NCBI GenBank assembly: GCA_051883095.1 | Contig: JBJETB010000058.1 | Coordinates: forward strand, 1-49,585 | DNA from: SUG1106 sp051883095 | Lineage (GTDB): Bacteria; Bacillota; Clostridia; Peptostreptococcales; Anaerovoracaceae | Direction: 5' to 3' | Length of the DNA stretch: 49,585 nt | Shown here: piece after piece, positions 8,419 through 15,726 of the stretch | Position numbering within the stretch: the stretch's first letter is position 1 | Layout of the letters: each line of letters opens with the position of its first letter | The notes under the pieces: generated by a model | What the model saw: only the letters and a program-made list of their open reading frames with translations | Told to the model about the DNA's origin: nothing | Databases searched by the model: none | Made by a program: the position numbers and the translations under genes

Positions 8419-9033
8419 ATGAAAAAAATAATAGTCAAGTATCATTTGGAAATATTTACAGCCATAGTGCTTGTTTTCACAATTGTGGATGCAATAATAT
8501 TCTCTGAGCTATCATATACCCGTAAGCTTGTGAATATGTTTATGGTTATGGGTGTGCTCCATGAATGGGAGGAAAAGCGGTATCCGGGAGGCTTTTATGA
8601 ATTGATGGCACGGAAATTCGGTATAAAAACGGACCGGGAAGGATTGAACAAAGCAGGTCTCTGTGTGATAGTTTACTGGCTCGCCATTACCTGTATACCG
8701 TATCTGTTCGATGGTATTGCTTGTCTGCTCTTCATTCCTGTAGTTCTAGGACTGTTTGAAGCCTTTGTACATACTATGGGGATTTTTATCCACAAAATGA
8801 AAAAGCCGTATACTCCGGGACTTGTATCTGCTTGGATTATGGCGGCAGGCTCAGTGTATACAATTTATTATATGGAAACAAATGGATTGGCCACAGCAGG
8901 AGATTATGTTCTGGGGGCAGTTTTGATGTTCGGCGGATTTTTGCTGATGGATTTAGGGACAATTCATTCCATGGGCATGAGCGTAAAGGATATGGCGGCA
9001 AATGTGAAAAGTATGAGAAGTCAGAGTAAGTAA
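8419..9033 (+). CDS. HXXEE-domain membrane protein
   Basis: This 204-aa membrane protein has about five or six hydrophobic segments. HEWEE (about residues 48-52) just after the second hydrophobic region matches the HxxEE signature of the family, followed by the usual polar stretch and a second His-containing segment (FVHTMGIFIH). Members are small integral membrane proteins of unknown function that often lie beside TetR regulators, as here. The conserved His/Glu residues in a membrane suggest metal binding, but this is only inference. AGGAGG lies 6 nt before the ATG. A convergent terminator follows only 3 bp after the stop. Confidence 0.75.
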   Translation: MKKIIVKYHLEIFTAIVLVFTIVDAIIFSELSYTRKLVNMFMVMGVLHEWEEKRYPGGFYELMARKFGIKTDREGLNKAGLCVIVYWLAITCIPYLFDGIACLLFIPVVLGLFEAFVHTMGIFIHKMKKPYTPGLVSAWIMAAGSVYTIYYMETNGLATAGDYVLGAVLMFGGFLLMDLGTIHSMGMSVKDMAANVKSMRSQSK

Positions 9034-9036
9034 AAA

Positions 9037-9060
9037 ACAGACAGCCGTTTGGCTGTCTGT
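9037..9060. terminator. Shared terminator between HXXEE gene and DUF2726 remnant
   Basis: ACAGACAGCC (9037-9046) pairs perfectly with GGCTGTCTGT (9051-9060) around GTTT. The A6 tract on its left becomes a U tract for minus-strand transcripts, so it is strongest for transcription from the right. It can also end the HXXEE transcript. Confidence 0.75.
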
Positions 9061-9064
9061 TGTG

Positions 9065-9372
9065 CTATTCGTTATCCGGTAAAACTTTAGCAGCAATATT
9101 AAAGTCTATGTGTTTTTGGCTTATTCTCCCGAAGTGTTTCATATAGTTTTCTTTTGTTGTTATTTCAAACAGTTCTTTGAGCCCTACTTTGGGGCACACT
9201 TTCCATTTCATATCTGCAGCGACTTTTTCTAACTCTACCCAAAATGCATATTCATTTTTGTTAGGATGTGCTTTTGCTTGTATGGCATTATATCGGTCTT
9301 TATGTTACTTTGAATAGGTTCTGCTTTCTTTTTCTTCGCTTTGTTATTAAGAAGTGAACCTGCCAGCATCAT
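9065..9372 (-). pseudogene. Frameshifted, truncated DUF2726-like gene remnant
   Basis: Read on the minus strand, a first frame starting near 9372 encodes a short hydrophobic/Lys-rich segment (LLNNKAKKKKAEPIQSN). Around 9300 the coding sense moves to another frame, which runs open to a TAG at 9065-9067. The second frame contains EYAFWVELEKVAAD, VCPKVGLKELFEI and FGRISQKHIDFNI. This resembles the core of DUF2726, a nuclease-like domain in which a lysine/valine-rich strand (KVRLSDL-type) is followed by a K-H-x-D-F motif. The C-terminal half of the domain is missing because the stop comes about 10 residues after HIDF. I read it as a decayed gene. The family assignment rests on recall of the motif pattern. 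Confidence 0.55.
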
Positions 9373-9491
9373 TGCATTATAACACGTTAAAAGATGTGAT
9401 TGCAATGATTGTGACACGGATGACTAAATAAATTAAGGGTTCTAAAATGGAGTACTGTTTTATGAATCTGAAATTTCGGGATTTACAGCAG

Positions 9492-9676
9492 TGTCGTATG
9501 AAAAAAGAAAATAATCGATTATATACGACATAAATTGGTGAAAACATAAAAAATGTCGTATGAACTGTTATTTTTCTTGATTTCATACGACATCAGACGG
9601 TGAAAATGGGTGTTTTTTCATACCATTATATGTAAATGTCGTATGAATCATTTGAAATCTCACTTCCATACGACAT
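9492..9676. repeat. Array of six alternating TGTCGTATGAA half-sites
   Basis: TGTCGTATGAA occurs forward at 9492-9502, 9554-9564 and 9637-9647. It occurs inverted at 9521-9531 (ending ATACGACAT), 9582-9592 and 9665-9675 (one inserted base). Each forward copy is followed after 17-18 bp by an inverted copy, making three spaced palindromes; the middle one pairs over 12 bp. GGTGAAAA follows the first and second palindromes. A degenerate further copy (TTCATACC) is at about 9618. There is no gene in this stretch. It could be a protein-binding array, a set of stem-loops in RNA, or part of a mobile-element end. Confidence 0.8.
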
Positions 9677-9689
9677 TGACTTTACGATT

Positions 9690-9760
9690 AATGCAACAGC
9701 GCCGCTTCACAGAAGCGGCTCTCTGACGGCTGTGCCCTCTCGGGTCCGAACCCCTGCTAG
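9690..9760. other. GC-rich hairpin and tRNA T-arm-like fragment
   Basis: GCCGCTTC (9701-9708) and GAAGCGGC (9712-9719) form an 8-bp hairpin with a 3-nt loop and no T tract on either side. Nearby, 9742-9756 read on the minus strand gives CAGGGGTTCGGACCC, close to a tRNA T arm. No complete tRNA cloverleaf can be folded around it. It may be a remnant of a tRNA 3' end or of an integration site next to tRNA-Lys. Confidence 0.35.
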
Positions 9761-9762
9761 AA

Positions 9763-9797
9763 ACAAAAAACAAATTAGGACAGTCAAAAGACTGTCC
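9763..9797 (-). terminator. Terminator of the tRNA-Lys transcript
   Basis: GGACAGTC (9778-9785) and GACTGTCC (9790-9797) form an 8-bp hairpin with a 4-nt loop. Read on the minus strand it is followed by a T-rich tail (TAATTTGTTTTTTG) and lies 10 bp after the tRNA 3' CCA end. Confidence 0.8.
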
Positions 9798-9806
9798 TAT
9801 TTTATT

Positions 9807-9882
9807 TGGTGCATCTTCAGGGGTTCGAACCCTGGACACCCTGATTAAGAGTCAGGTGCTCTGCCAGCTGAGCTAAAGATGC
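9807..9882 (-). tRNA. tRNA-Lys (anticodon CTT)
   Basis: The 76-nt minus-strand sequence folds as a complete tRNA. The acceptor stem is GCATCTT with AAGATGC, the D arm begins TAGCTCAGCTGG, and the anticodon stem is CCTGA/TCAGG. The 7-nt loop CTCTTAA gives anticodon CTT, and the T arm is CAGGG-TTCGAAC-CCTG. Discriminator A and the CCA end are encoded. It decodes AAG lysine. It stands alone with its own promoter and terminator. Its 3' side faces the eroded accessory patch at 9060-9760, as expected for a tRNA used as an integration site. Confidence 0.97.
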
Positions 9883-9904
9883 ATACCTCATTGGCACATT
9901 TGAC

Positions 9905-9933
9905 ATATTAACATTTTTGAGGACTATTGTCAA
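9905..9933 (-). promoter_or_regulatory. Promoter of tRNA-Lys
   Basis: On the minus strand TTGACA (9933-9928), a 17-bp spacer and TAATAT (9910-9905) form a near-consensus sigma-A promoter. The predicted start is about 15 nt before the tRNA 5' end at 9882. Confidence 0.85.
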
Positions 9934-10042
9934 CAATTAATTTGAGCATTTTAAAAATATTTTTCAAAAAATTTAAAACCTCTTTTTACCTATCATACTT
10001 TACGGGAGCGTGCGCAGAATATGTGGTGAGGAGGGATTTAAA

Positions 10043-10195
10043 ATGAAGGAAACAAACAAAGTAAAGTCTGCTAACAAGCAGTCAAATAAAAATACCGATG
10101 AAAGGTACAGCAATAACAACTGTACAGACTGTACTGATGAGCGCAGCCAGAAAAATCAGAAAAATCAAAAGAGTCAGACAAACGAAAGATATTAA
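10043..10195 (+). CDS. Small Asn/Lys/Gln/Ser-rich protein (50 aa)
   Basis: This 50-aa, highly polar protein is rich in Asn, Lys, Gln, Ser and Thr. It has no hydrophobic core and has two cysteines in CTDC. The ATG at 10043 is chosen for AGGAGGG about 9 nt upstream; an in-frame upstream ATG at 10010 has no ribosome site. A strong terminator follows 20 bp after the stop, so it is a complete single-gene unit. I do not recognise a family. The composition recalls small spore-coat or disordered nucleic-acid-binding proteins of Clostridia, but nothing specific supports a function. Confidence 0.6.
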   Translation: MKETNKVKSANKQSNKNTDERYSNNNCTDCTDERSQKNQKNQKSQTNERY

Positions 10196-10214
10196 GCTTT
10201 CGCTAAGCTATGAC

Positions 10215-10243
10215 AAAAGAGCGGCCAGCCCGCTCTTTTTTTT
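10215..10243 (+). terminator. Terminator of the 50-aa protein gene
   Basis: AAAAGAGCGG (10215-10224) and CCGCTCTTTT (10230-10239) form a 10-bp stem with a 5-nt loop and a T tract. It rules out translation starts for the next gene upstream of about 10250. Confidence 0.9.
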
Positions 10244-10285
10244 CTGACGAGACTGTGTACAAGGCCTATAATGCGGTATTTCCCT

Positions 10286-10314
10286 TTGCATTTGTGCTTA
10301 TTTTGTTATATAAT
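10286..10314 (+). promoter_or_regulatory. Candidate promoter of the envelope cluster
   Basis: TTGCAT (10286-10291), a 17-bp spacer and TATAAT (10309-10314) precede the GTG start at 10366 by about 50 bp. The -10 box is perfect and the -35 weak. Confidence 0.55.
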
Positions 10315-10365
10315 AATATAAGTTATACATTTGTGCATATTGTTCATAAAACGGGAGAAGAGAAA

Positions 10366-10995
10366 GTGAAGGATTTCCTGGAGATTCTTAAGGATTTTTG
10401 CGGAGAAAACTACATATGGATACTGGTGGGGGCAGTCGCTTTACTGTTGCTGATTATTGCAGCTGTAACAGGTGCCGCGTTAAGACACACGAGAAGAAAT
10501 AATGACAGCGAATCCCATGGTGGTGAACGTGACTATTTCCTGGAAGGGGAATACGATCTGCTGCTCAGGAGCAAGACGGGAGCAAAGCAGGCAGTACATG
10601 GAGAATGTGATGAATCAGTTGATGAGATCCGTGAAGACGATGATGTAAGCAGTGAATACGAAGAGTATGAACCTGAAAAGGAACTGGAATCTCTGAAGGA
10701 TCGGCCTGTATGTATAAACATCAATATAGAGCACGGAAAAGTAAATATTGAGTACGGAGCTGATGGGGAGACGACCTGTTCTATAGCTGAAACAGAAATG
10801 GCGCCGGACAAAACGGACGAGGGAACTGAAGAAACTGAGAAGCGGGAAGAAAGCCAGAGGCAGGAAATAGTACTGGAGAAAATCAATCTTATAAAAGGAA
10901 AACCTGTGAGAAAGTTTGGACCGGACAACCTTAACACGGGCAGATCCGGCAGAATCTACACGGAGGAAGAACTGTGCAGACTGATAAAGGAATAA
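10366..10995 (+). CDS. Single-pass membrane protein with acidic cytoplasmic or surface tail
   Basis: This 209-aa protein is not assigned to a family. The start is the GTG at 10366, with GGGAG about 8 nt upstream; more upstream starts overlap the terminator and promoter. A hydrophobic helix (about residues 13-38, WILVGAVALLLLIIAAVTG) is followed by basic residues (RHTRRN), so most of the protein is probably cytoplasmic. The middle is strongly acidic, and the C-terminus ends in GRSGRIYTEEELCRLI, which looks like a short conserved helix. It is 32 bp before the zinc-ribbon gene and probably belongs to the same transcript. A role with its two neighbours in the envelope is inference. Confidence 0.65.
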   Translation: MKDFLEILKDFCGENYIWILVGAVALLLLIIAAVTGAALRHTRRNNDSESHGGERDYFLEGEYDLLLRSKTGAKQAVHGECDESVDEIREDDDVSSEYEEYEPEKELESLKDRPVCININIEHGKVNIEYGADGETTCSIAETEMAPDKTDEGTEETEKREESQRQEIVLEKINLIKGKPVRKFGPDNLNTGRSGRIYTEEELCRLIKE

Positions 10996-11027
10996 ACAAA
11001 TTATTAAGCGATTAACGGAGGCAAAAG

Positions 11028-12704
11028 ATGTTTTGTACCAAATGCGGAAAAGAGCTGTATGACGGTGATAGATTCTGCGCTCATTGTGGCGCGGAGGTGA
11101 GGGAGCCAAAGCGTGCCAGATATGACGATGTTGTATTTAACCCGCCTTTCAAGCTTGAAGCCGAAAAAAGGACAGAGGAAATACTGAGAGCGACAGAAAC
11201 GCCGAAGCCGGAACATAAAAGCAGAGAAACTGTGGCATTTGACTGGAATCTGGAGGGCTTTCCGTCAGCTCAGCCGAGAAAGACAGAGGCGGTTGATTTT
11301 AACTGGGACAGCGTGGTTGAAAGACGCAACAGTTCCAGAGGGATTACAGTAGAAAAAATACAGCCGGAGAAGGAATCTTTTTTCCGCAGCCAGGATATTG
11401 AGCCTGAATATAAGCCTGAACCGGAGACTGAGCCTGAACCTGAACCGGAGCCTGAGTCAGAACCGGTTCTTTCCATAGAAGAGCTGGAAAGAGAACTGTT
11501 CGGATCTGAAAACGAAGAAAGCACTTTATCAAAGGATATTGAGCCGACTATAATTGCGCCCGGGACAGGGACGTCAGCCAGAGACTGGCAGGCTGCAGCA
11601 GAACATGAGAAGGATGCGCCGGAATGCAGCGGAGATGAAAGGTTTTATACATATAATCAGAAGTTTGACGCTTTTCAGGAACTGCTGGATAAGGAGAGAG
11701 AAAGACTGAAAGATCTTGAGGAAAGCTACAACCGTGAGAAGGAGGTCATGGATTATACGTGGGCGGGAGAGGTTTTGCCTGAGCATGAAGCAGAGCCGGA
11801 GCAGGAACCGCAGGCACAAAGACCTCTTGAGTTTGTAGGTGTTGCGGCGCCGGCAGCTACTATGACCATAGATTTAAGCACTGAGAATACCGGATCTACT
11901 CCCAGTAAAACCAAACTCAGGTACTCAGATGTCTTTCCCAGGGGCCTGGTTAACGATGATGGCACTGGCCCTGCTGATACTGCTCAGGAAGGGAAAGAAA
12001 TAAAGCCGCTCGGGGGAATATACGATGACCTTGATGATGACGAAGAAGAGCCGGAGAAAAGACATATTCTCGCAAAGGTTATAATAGCCATCCTCATCAT
12101 CCTGATAGTGATTGAGGGGGGAATTCTGGCCGTGAAATTTATCGCACCGGAAAGCAAGGTTTCTCTCTGGGCAAACGATCTTATGCTGAGCGCAATTGAT
12201 CTTATTATTGGAAAAGAAAGCGATGAGGATATAGATGATCCGATGCCTTCATCGAACAATGAAAAGGAAGTTTACATGTCAGGTCTTGTGGACAAGGCAT
12301 CCGAAGACATGAAAACCATCGGAGAGGCTGTCTACAGCCCTGAACTGAAGTTCAGTATGCTAGAAGATTATAGTTTTGAGGAAATTTCCGCAGCTGAGGC
12401 ATTTGTGGATGCCGACTGGCTGGAGGATGCTCAGGGTAATTCTGTGACATACGGACAGAGGCTGACCGAGACACTGATCAGGTACTATGACGGCTGGCAG
12501 GATGCAAATACAGATAAAAGTCTGGTAGGCATCAACAAGCTTGAAATAGGCGAAATCAGGACGGGAAAGGAAGGCTTCTATGCCCTGTGCAGAGTAACCT
12601 ATGCCGGAGAAGACGGCAGTGAAACGGTCAGGTATCAGACTGTGTACCTGCGGATTTCCCAGGATGCTATGATTATAAATGAAATTAAGGAGGATAAATT
12701 ATAA
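11028..12704 (+). CDS. Zinc-ribbon membrane protein with Pro/Glu repeat region
   Basis: This 558-aa protein starts with a zinc ribbon, Cys3-x2-Cys6 and Cys17-x2-Cys20. A low-complexity linker follows, including a run of Pro-Glu dipeptides (about residues 127-146, EPETEPEPEPEPESEP), then a coiled-coil-like charged part (about 205-235). One transmembrane helix lies near residues 347-372 (LAKVIIAILIILIVIEGG), and a C-terminal domain of about 180 residues is probably outside the cell. This layout (cytoplasmic zinc ribbon, one helix, external domain) is common in Bacillota membrane proteins of unknown function. It has GGAGG before the ATG and overlaps the UPF0182 gene by one base, so the two are translationally coupled. 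Confidence 0.72.
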   Translation: MFCTKCGKELYDGDRFCAHCGAEVREPKRARYDDVVFNPPFKLEAEKRTEEILRATETPKPEHKSRETVAFDWNLEGFPSAQPRKTEAVDFNWDSVVERRNSSRGITVEKIQPEKESFFRSQDIEPEYKPEPETEPEPEPEPESEPVLSIEELERELFGSENEESTLSKDIEPTIIAPGTGTSARDWQAAAEHEKDAPECSGDERFYTYNQKFDAFQELLDKERERLKDLEESYNREKEVMDYTWAGEVLPEHEAEPEQEPQAQRPLEFVGVAAPAATMTIDLSTENTGSTPSKTKLRYSDVFPRGLVNDDGTGPADTAQEGKEIKPLGGIYDDLDDDEEEPEKRHILAKVIIAILIILIVIEGGILAVKFIAPESKVSLWANDLMLSAIDLIIGKESDEDIDDPMPSSNNEKEVYMSGLVDKASEDMKTIGEAVYSPELKFSMLEDYSFEEISAAEAFVDADWLEDAQGNSVTYGQRLTETLIRYYDGWQDANTDKSLVGINKLEIGEIRTGKEGFYALCRVTYAGEDGSETVRYQTVYLRISQDAMIINEIKEDKL

Positions 12705-15610
12705 TGGATGGAAAAGCAAAGTTTGAGCGCAAAATCAGTGTAATACTGATGAGCATCATTCTGGTACTGGTTCTGTTCCTGACTATGATCCAGTTTATTA
12801 CCGATTATATGTGGTTTAAGGAAATGGGTTATACCGATGTTTTCTTTAAACAGCTTGTGACTCAGCTTACCGTCGGTGTACCGACATTCATAGTTGTAAC
12901 GGCGTTGGTACAGATTTATCTTACCCACTTAAAAAAGACTTATTTTGCCCAGATAGCCTCATCCGAGGAAACTAACCTCAAAGGATTGAAAAGGACAACC
13001 CTTATTCTTTCAATCATTTTTGGAGCGCTGGCTACCTTTATGGCAGTAAGTCAGTTGTGGTTTGAGATTTTAAAATTTGCCAACAGCAGCAGCTTTGATC
13101 TGGCAGATCCGCTGTTTAAGCTGGACATTTCGTTCTACATTTTCAAGCTGGAATTCCTGAAACAGCTGAACGAGATACTTATCGGTGTAATTATCGGATT
13201 TATAGCATTGACGGTTGTTTATTACATTGTCCTGATGACAGTAAGGACTCCTGATATGTTCAAGGAAGAGACACCGCAGTATGAGGGATCAGGAGATGCA
13301 GGATCGGACAATGGGGAAAGATATACTGCCGGTTCCAATCCTTTTGGAGGAGGACAGCAGGGCGGATCTAATGCAAACGATCCTTTCTCAAAGTTTGCGG
13401 AAGCCTTCGGAGGCAGGAAGGCTCAGCAGAGACCTATCAGACCTAAAAAGCAGTTTGACGATAATAACTTCAAGCAGCTGCTGAAGATTGCATCGGGTAA
13501 GATTTCAGTACTTGGATTCATCTTCTTCATAATGCTTGCTATAAACTTTTTCCTGCGTCAGTTCGACCTGCTTCACGCACATACGGGAGCGGTTTACGGT
13601 GCAGGTTTCACTGATGTTAACGTAACACTCTGGATGCTGAGAATACTCTGCGTACTGTCAGTGCTTTCTGCAATCATGTTTGTAATCCGCATGAAGCAGA
13701 AAAACTACAAGAAGCTCCTTTCGGTTCCTGTGCTCATGATCGTAGTCGGTCTCGTTGGAACAGGTGCGGCATATCTTATTCAGAACTTTGTTGTATCTCC
13801 TGACGAAATCAACAAGGAAAGCGAATATCTGGCCAGAAACATCGAGTACACCCAGTATGCATATCAGCTGGACGATGTGGATGTGAAGCCTTTTGCTGCA
13901 GACAACACTCTGACGTATAAAGACATCAATGAAAATACAGAGACTATAAATAACATACGTGTAAACGACTTCGACCCTGCTCAGCAGTTCTATAATCAGA
14001 CTCAGAGTATACGTCAGTACTACACCTTCAACGATGTCGATGTAGACAGATACATGATTAACGGAAAGTATACCCAGACTTTCCTCACTGCCAGAGAAAT
14101 CGATGAAAGCAAACGCGGAAACGACTCCTGGCTTAATACTCACCTGAAGTATACCCACGGCTATGGTATTGCATTATCAAGAGTAGATAAGGTTACTGCC
14201 AGCGGCCAGCCTGATGTTCTCATCGGAAACATTCCTCCTGAATCACAGGTGGATGAAATCCAGATTGAACGTCCGGAAATTTACTTCGGAGAGCTTTCCA
14301 ACGACTACATAATAGTAGGAACCAACGAAAAGGAATTCGACTATCCGGATGGAGACAGCAACAAGTACACAACCTATGAAGGAGACGCAGGAATCAAGCT
14401 GAACTTCTTTAACAGAGTTCTCTTCTCCATCAGAGAGGGAAGCCTTAAGATGTTCACTTCATCCAACATAGACAGCAACTCCAGAATCATTATCAACAGG
14501 AACGTAATGGATAGGGTAAGGACAATCATGCCTTATCTCAGCTATGAGGACGATCCTTACATGGTTACCGTTGACGGCAAGCTTTACTGGATGGTGGATG
14601 CATATACTCTCAGCTCATACTATCCTTATTCAGAGCCTTACGGCGAAGGAACCGTTAACTATATCAGAAACTCTGTCAAGGTTGTGGTAGACGCATACAA
14701 CGGCGATGTGGACTTCTATATCGTAGATGAGCAGGATCCTATTGCAGAGACCTTTGCAAAGATTTATCCGACACTCTTCAAGAGCTTTGATCAGATGCCG
14801 GAAGGTCTTAAGGCACACATCAGATATCCTAACAACCTGTTCCAGATTCAGGCCAGTGTATACGGCAAGTATCATATGGAAGATGTAAATGTATTCTATC
14901 AGAAGGAAGACGTATGGGATATCGCTTCCGAAATCTACGGCATGGAAAAACAGCAGATGAAGCCGAACTACTACATTGCCAAACTTCCGGGCGAAGACAA
15001 GGCTGAGTTCTTCAACTCACTGCCGTTCACACCTAAGTCAAAGCAGAACATGACTGCATTGATGGTGGCTCGAAATGACGGAGATAATTACGGTCAGCTG
15101 GTGCTCTATCAATTCCCTAAGTCCAGAACCATTTACGGTCCTGAACAGATTGAAGCACAGATTGACCAGAACACAGAGATTTCCAAGGAGTTCTCACTCT
15201 GGAACTCTTCCGGAACCAAGTACAGAAGAGGCAACATGTTTATTATCCCTATAAACACCTCCATCCTGTACGTAGAGCCTGTTTATCTGGAAGCACAGAA
15301 CTCATCCATTCCTGAAGTAAAGAGAATCATCATGGCTTATGATGATGAAATCGCTTACGAAGAAACTCTGGCAGAGTGTCTGGTTTCACTCTTCGGTAAC
15401 GGAGCAGAAGAAGGCGTAGGAACGCCGGGAACAGAAGAGCCTTCCGGAGATGGAGAGCAGACATCCGGTGAGCTGTCCACTTCAGAGCTCATAGCCGCTG
15501 CTGCCGCCGCATATGATAATGCCATAGAGGCACAGAAGAAGGGTGACTGGGCAGGCTACGGCAAGTACATGGATGAACTCGAAAAATATCTGAATAAACT
15601 TGCAAAATAG
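12704..15610 (+). CDS. UPF0182 family large membrane protein
   Basis: This 968-aa protein has the UPF0182/COG1615 layout. The N-terminal third holds about seven transmembrane helices (first at residues 9-31), then a large extracytoplasmic domain runs to the C-terminus. The family-typical DYMWFKEMGYTDVFF follows helix 1. A Gly/Ser/Gln-rich insert (about 196-245) sits in a loop between helices. The C-terminal 60 residues include a Gly/Glu-rich linker and an Ala-rich helix resembling the family's usual tail (AAAAAYDNAIEAQKKGDW). Function is unknown in all bacteria. Its upstream partner overlaps its start codon, which suggests the two proteins work together at the membrane. Confidence 0.9.
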   Translation: MDGKAKFERKISVILMSIILVLVLFLTMIQFITDYMWFKEMGYTDVFFKQLVTQLTVGVPTFIVVTALVQIYLTHLKKTYFAQIASSEETNLKGLKRTTLILSIIFGALATFMAVSQLWFEILKFANSSSFDLADPLFKLDISFYIFKLEFLKQLNEILIGVIIGFIALTVVYYIVLMTVRTPDMFKEETPQYEGSGDAGSDNGERYTAGSNPFGGGQQGGSNANDPFSKFAEAFGGRKAQQRPIRPKKQFDDNNFKQLLKIASGKISVLGFIFFIMLAINFFLRQFDLLHAHTGAVYGAGFTDVNVTLWMLRILCVLSVLSAIMFVIRMKQKNYKKLLSVPVLMIVVGLVGTGAAYLIQNFVVSPDEINKESEYLARNIEYTQYAYQLDDVDVKPFAADNTLTYKDINENTETINNIRVNDFDPAQQFYNQTQSIRQYYTFNDVDVDRYMINGKYTQTFLTAREIDESKRGNDSWLNTHLKYTHGYGIALSRVDKVTASGQPDVLIGNIPPESQVDEIQIERPEIYFGELSNDYIIVGTNEKEFDYPDGDSNKYTTYEGDAGIKLNFFNRVLFSIREGSLKMFTSSNIDSNSRIIINRNVMDRVRTIMPYLSYEDDPYMVTVDGKLYWMVDAYTLSSYYPYSEPYGEGTVNYIRNSVKVVVDAYNGDVDFYIVDEQDPIAETFAKIYPTLFKSFDQMPEGLKAHIRYPNNLFQIQASVYGKYHMEDVNVFYQKEDVWDIASEIYGMEKQQMKPNYYIAKLPGEDKAEFFNSLPFTPKSKQNMTALMVARNDGDNYGQLVLYQFPKSRTIYGPEQIEAQIDQNTEISKEFSLWNSSGTKYRRGNMFIIPINTSILYVEPVYLEAQNSSIPEVKRIIMAYDDEIAYEETLAECLVSLFGNGAEEGVGTPGTEEPSGDGEQTSGELSTSELIAAAAAAYDNAIEAQKKGDWAGYGKYMDELEKYLNKLAK

Positions 15611-15689
15611 CCTTCGATGTGCTATATTATACATTTGAATTAATTTATTGCGATAAAGCGCCGGGACGTCCGATTTCCGGATGTCCCGG
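15600..15689 (+). promoter_or_regulatory. glnA promoter candidate and GC-rich leader hairpin
   Basis: TTGCAA (15600-15605), 17 bp and TATATT (15623-15628) form a weak promoter overlapping the end of the UPF0182 gene. Downstream, CCGGGACGTCCG (15661-15672) pairs with CGGATGTCCCGG (15678-15689), 12 bp with one G-U, around a 5-nt loop. No T tract follows, so it is either a poor terminator of the upstream gene or a structured 5' leader of the glutamine synthetase mRNA. Confidence 0.5.
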
Positions 15690-15726
15690 TAAGCTGTTTA
15701 ATAAAGAAAAAACAGGAGGTGACGGT

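Noticed and set aside
9492..9676. CRISPR array
   Set aside because: The repeats are only 11-12 bp, alternate in orientation and have short spacers of two size classes; no cas gene is in the window.
9690..9760. Second tRNA gene on the minus strand
   Set aside because: Only a T-arm-like piece is present; no acceptor, D or anticodon arm can be folded around it, and a conserved T-loop A is G.
9636..9848. Open frame on the plus strand crossing the repeat array and tRNA
   Set aside because: It has no ribosome site and runs antisense through the tRNA and its terminator; the translation is explained by those features.
10210..10365. N-terminal extension of the acidic membrane protein
   Set aside because: The frame is open, but it starts inside a terminator and spans the promoter; GTG at 10366 has the ribosome site.
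10533..11109. Ser/Phe-rich minus-strand frames opposite the acidic membrane protein
   Set aside because: They mirror Glu/Lys-rich codons of the plus-strand gene and have no start signals.
15600..15726. Glutamine riboswitch before glnA
   Set aside because: Only one simple hairpin is visible; I cannot find the multi-stem core of known glutamine aptamers.
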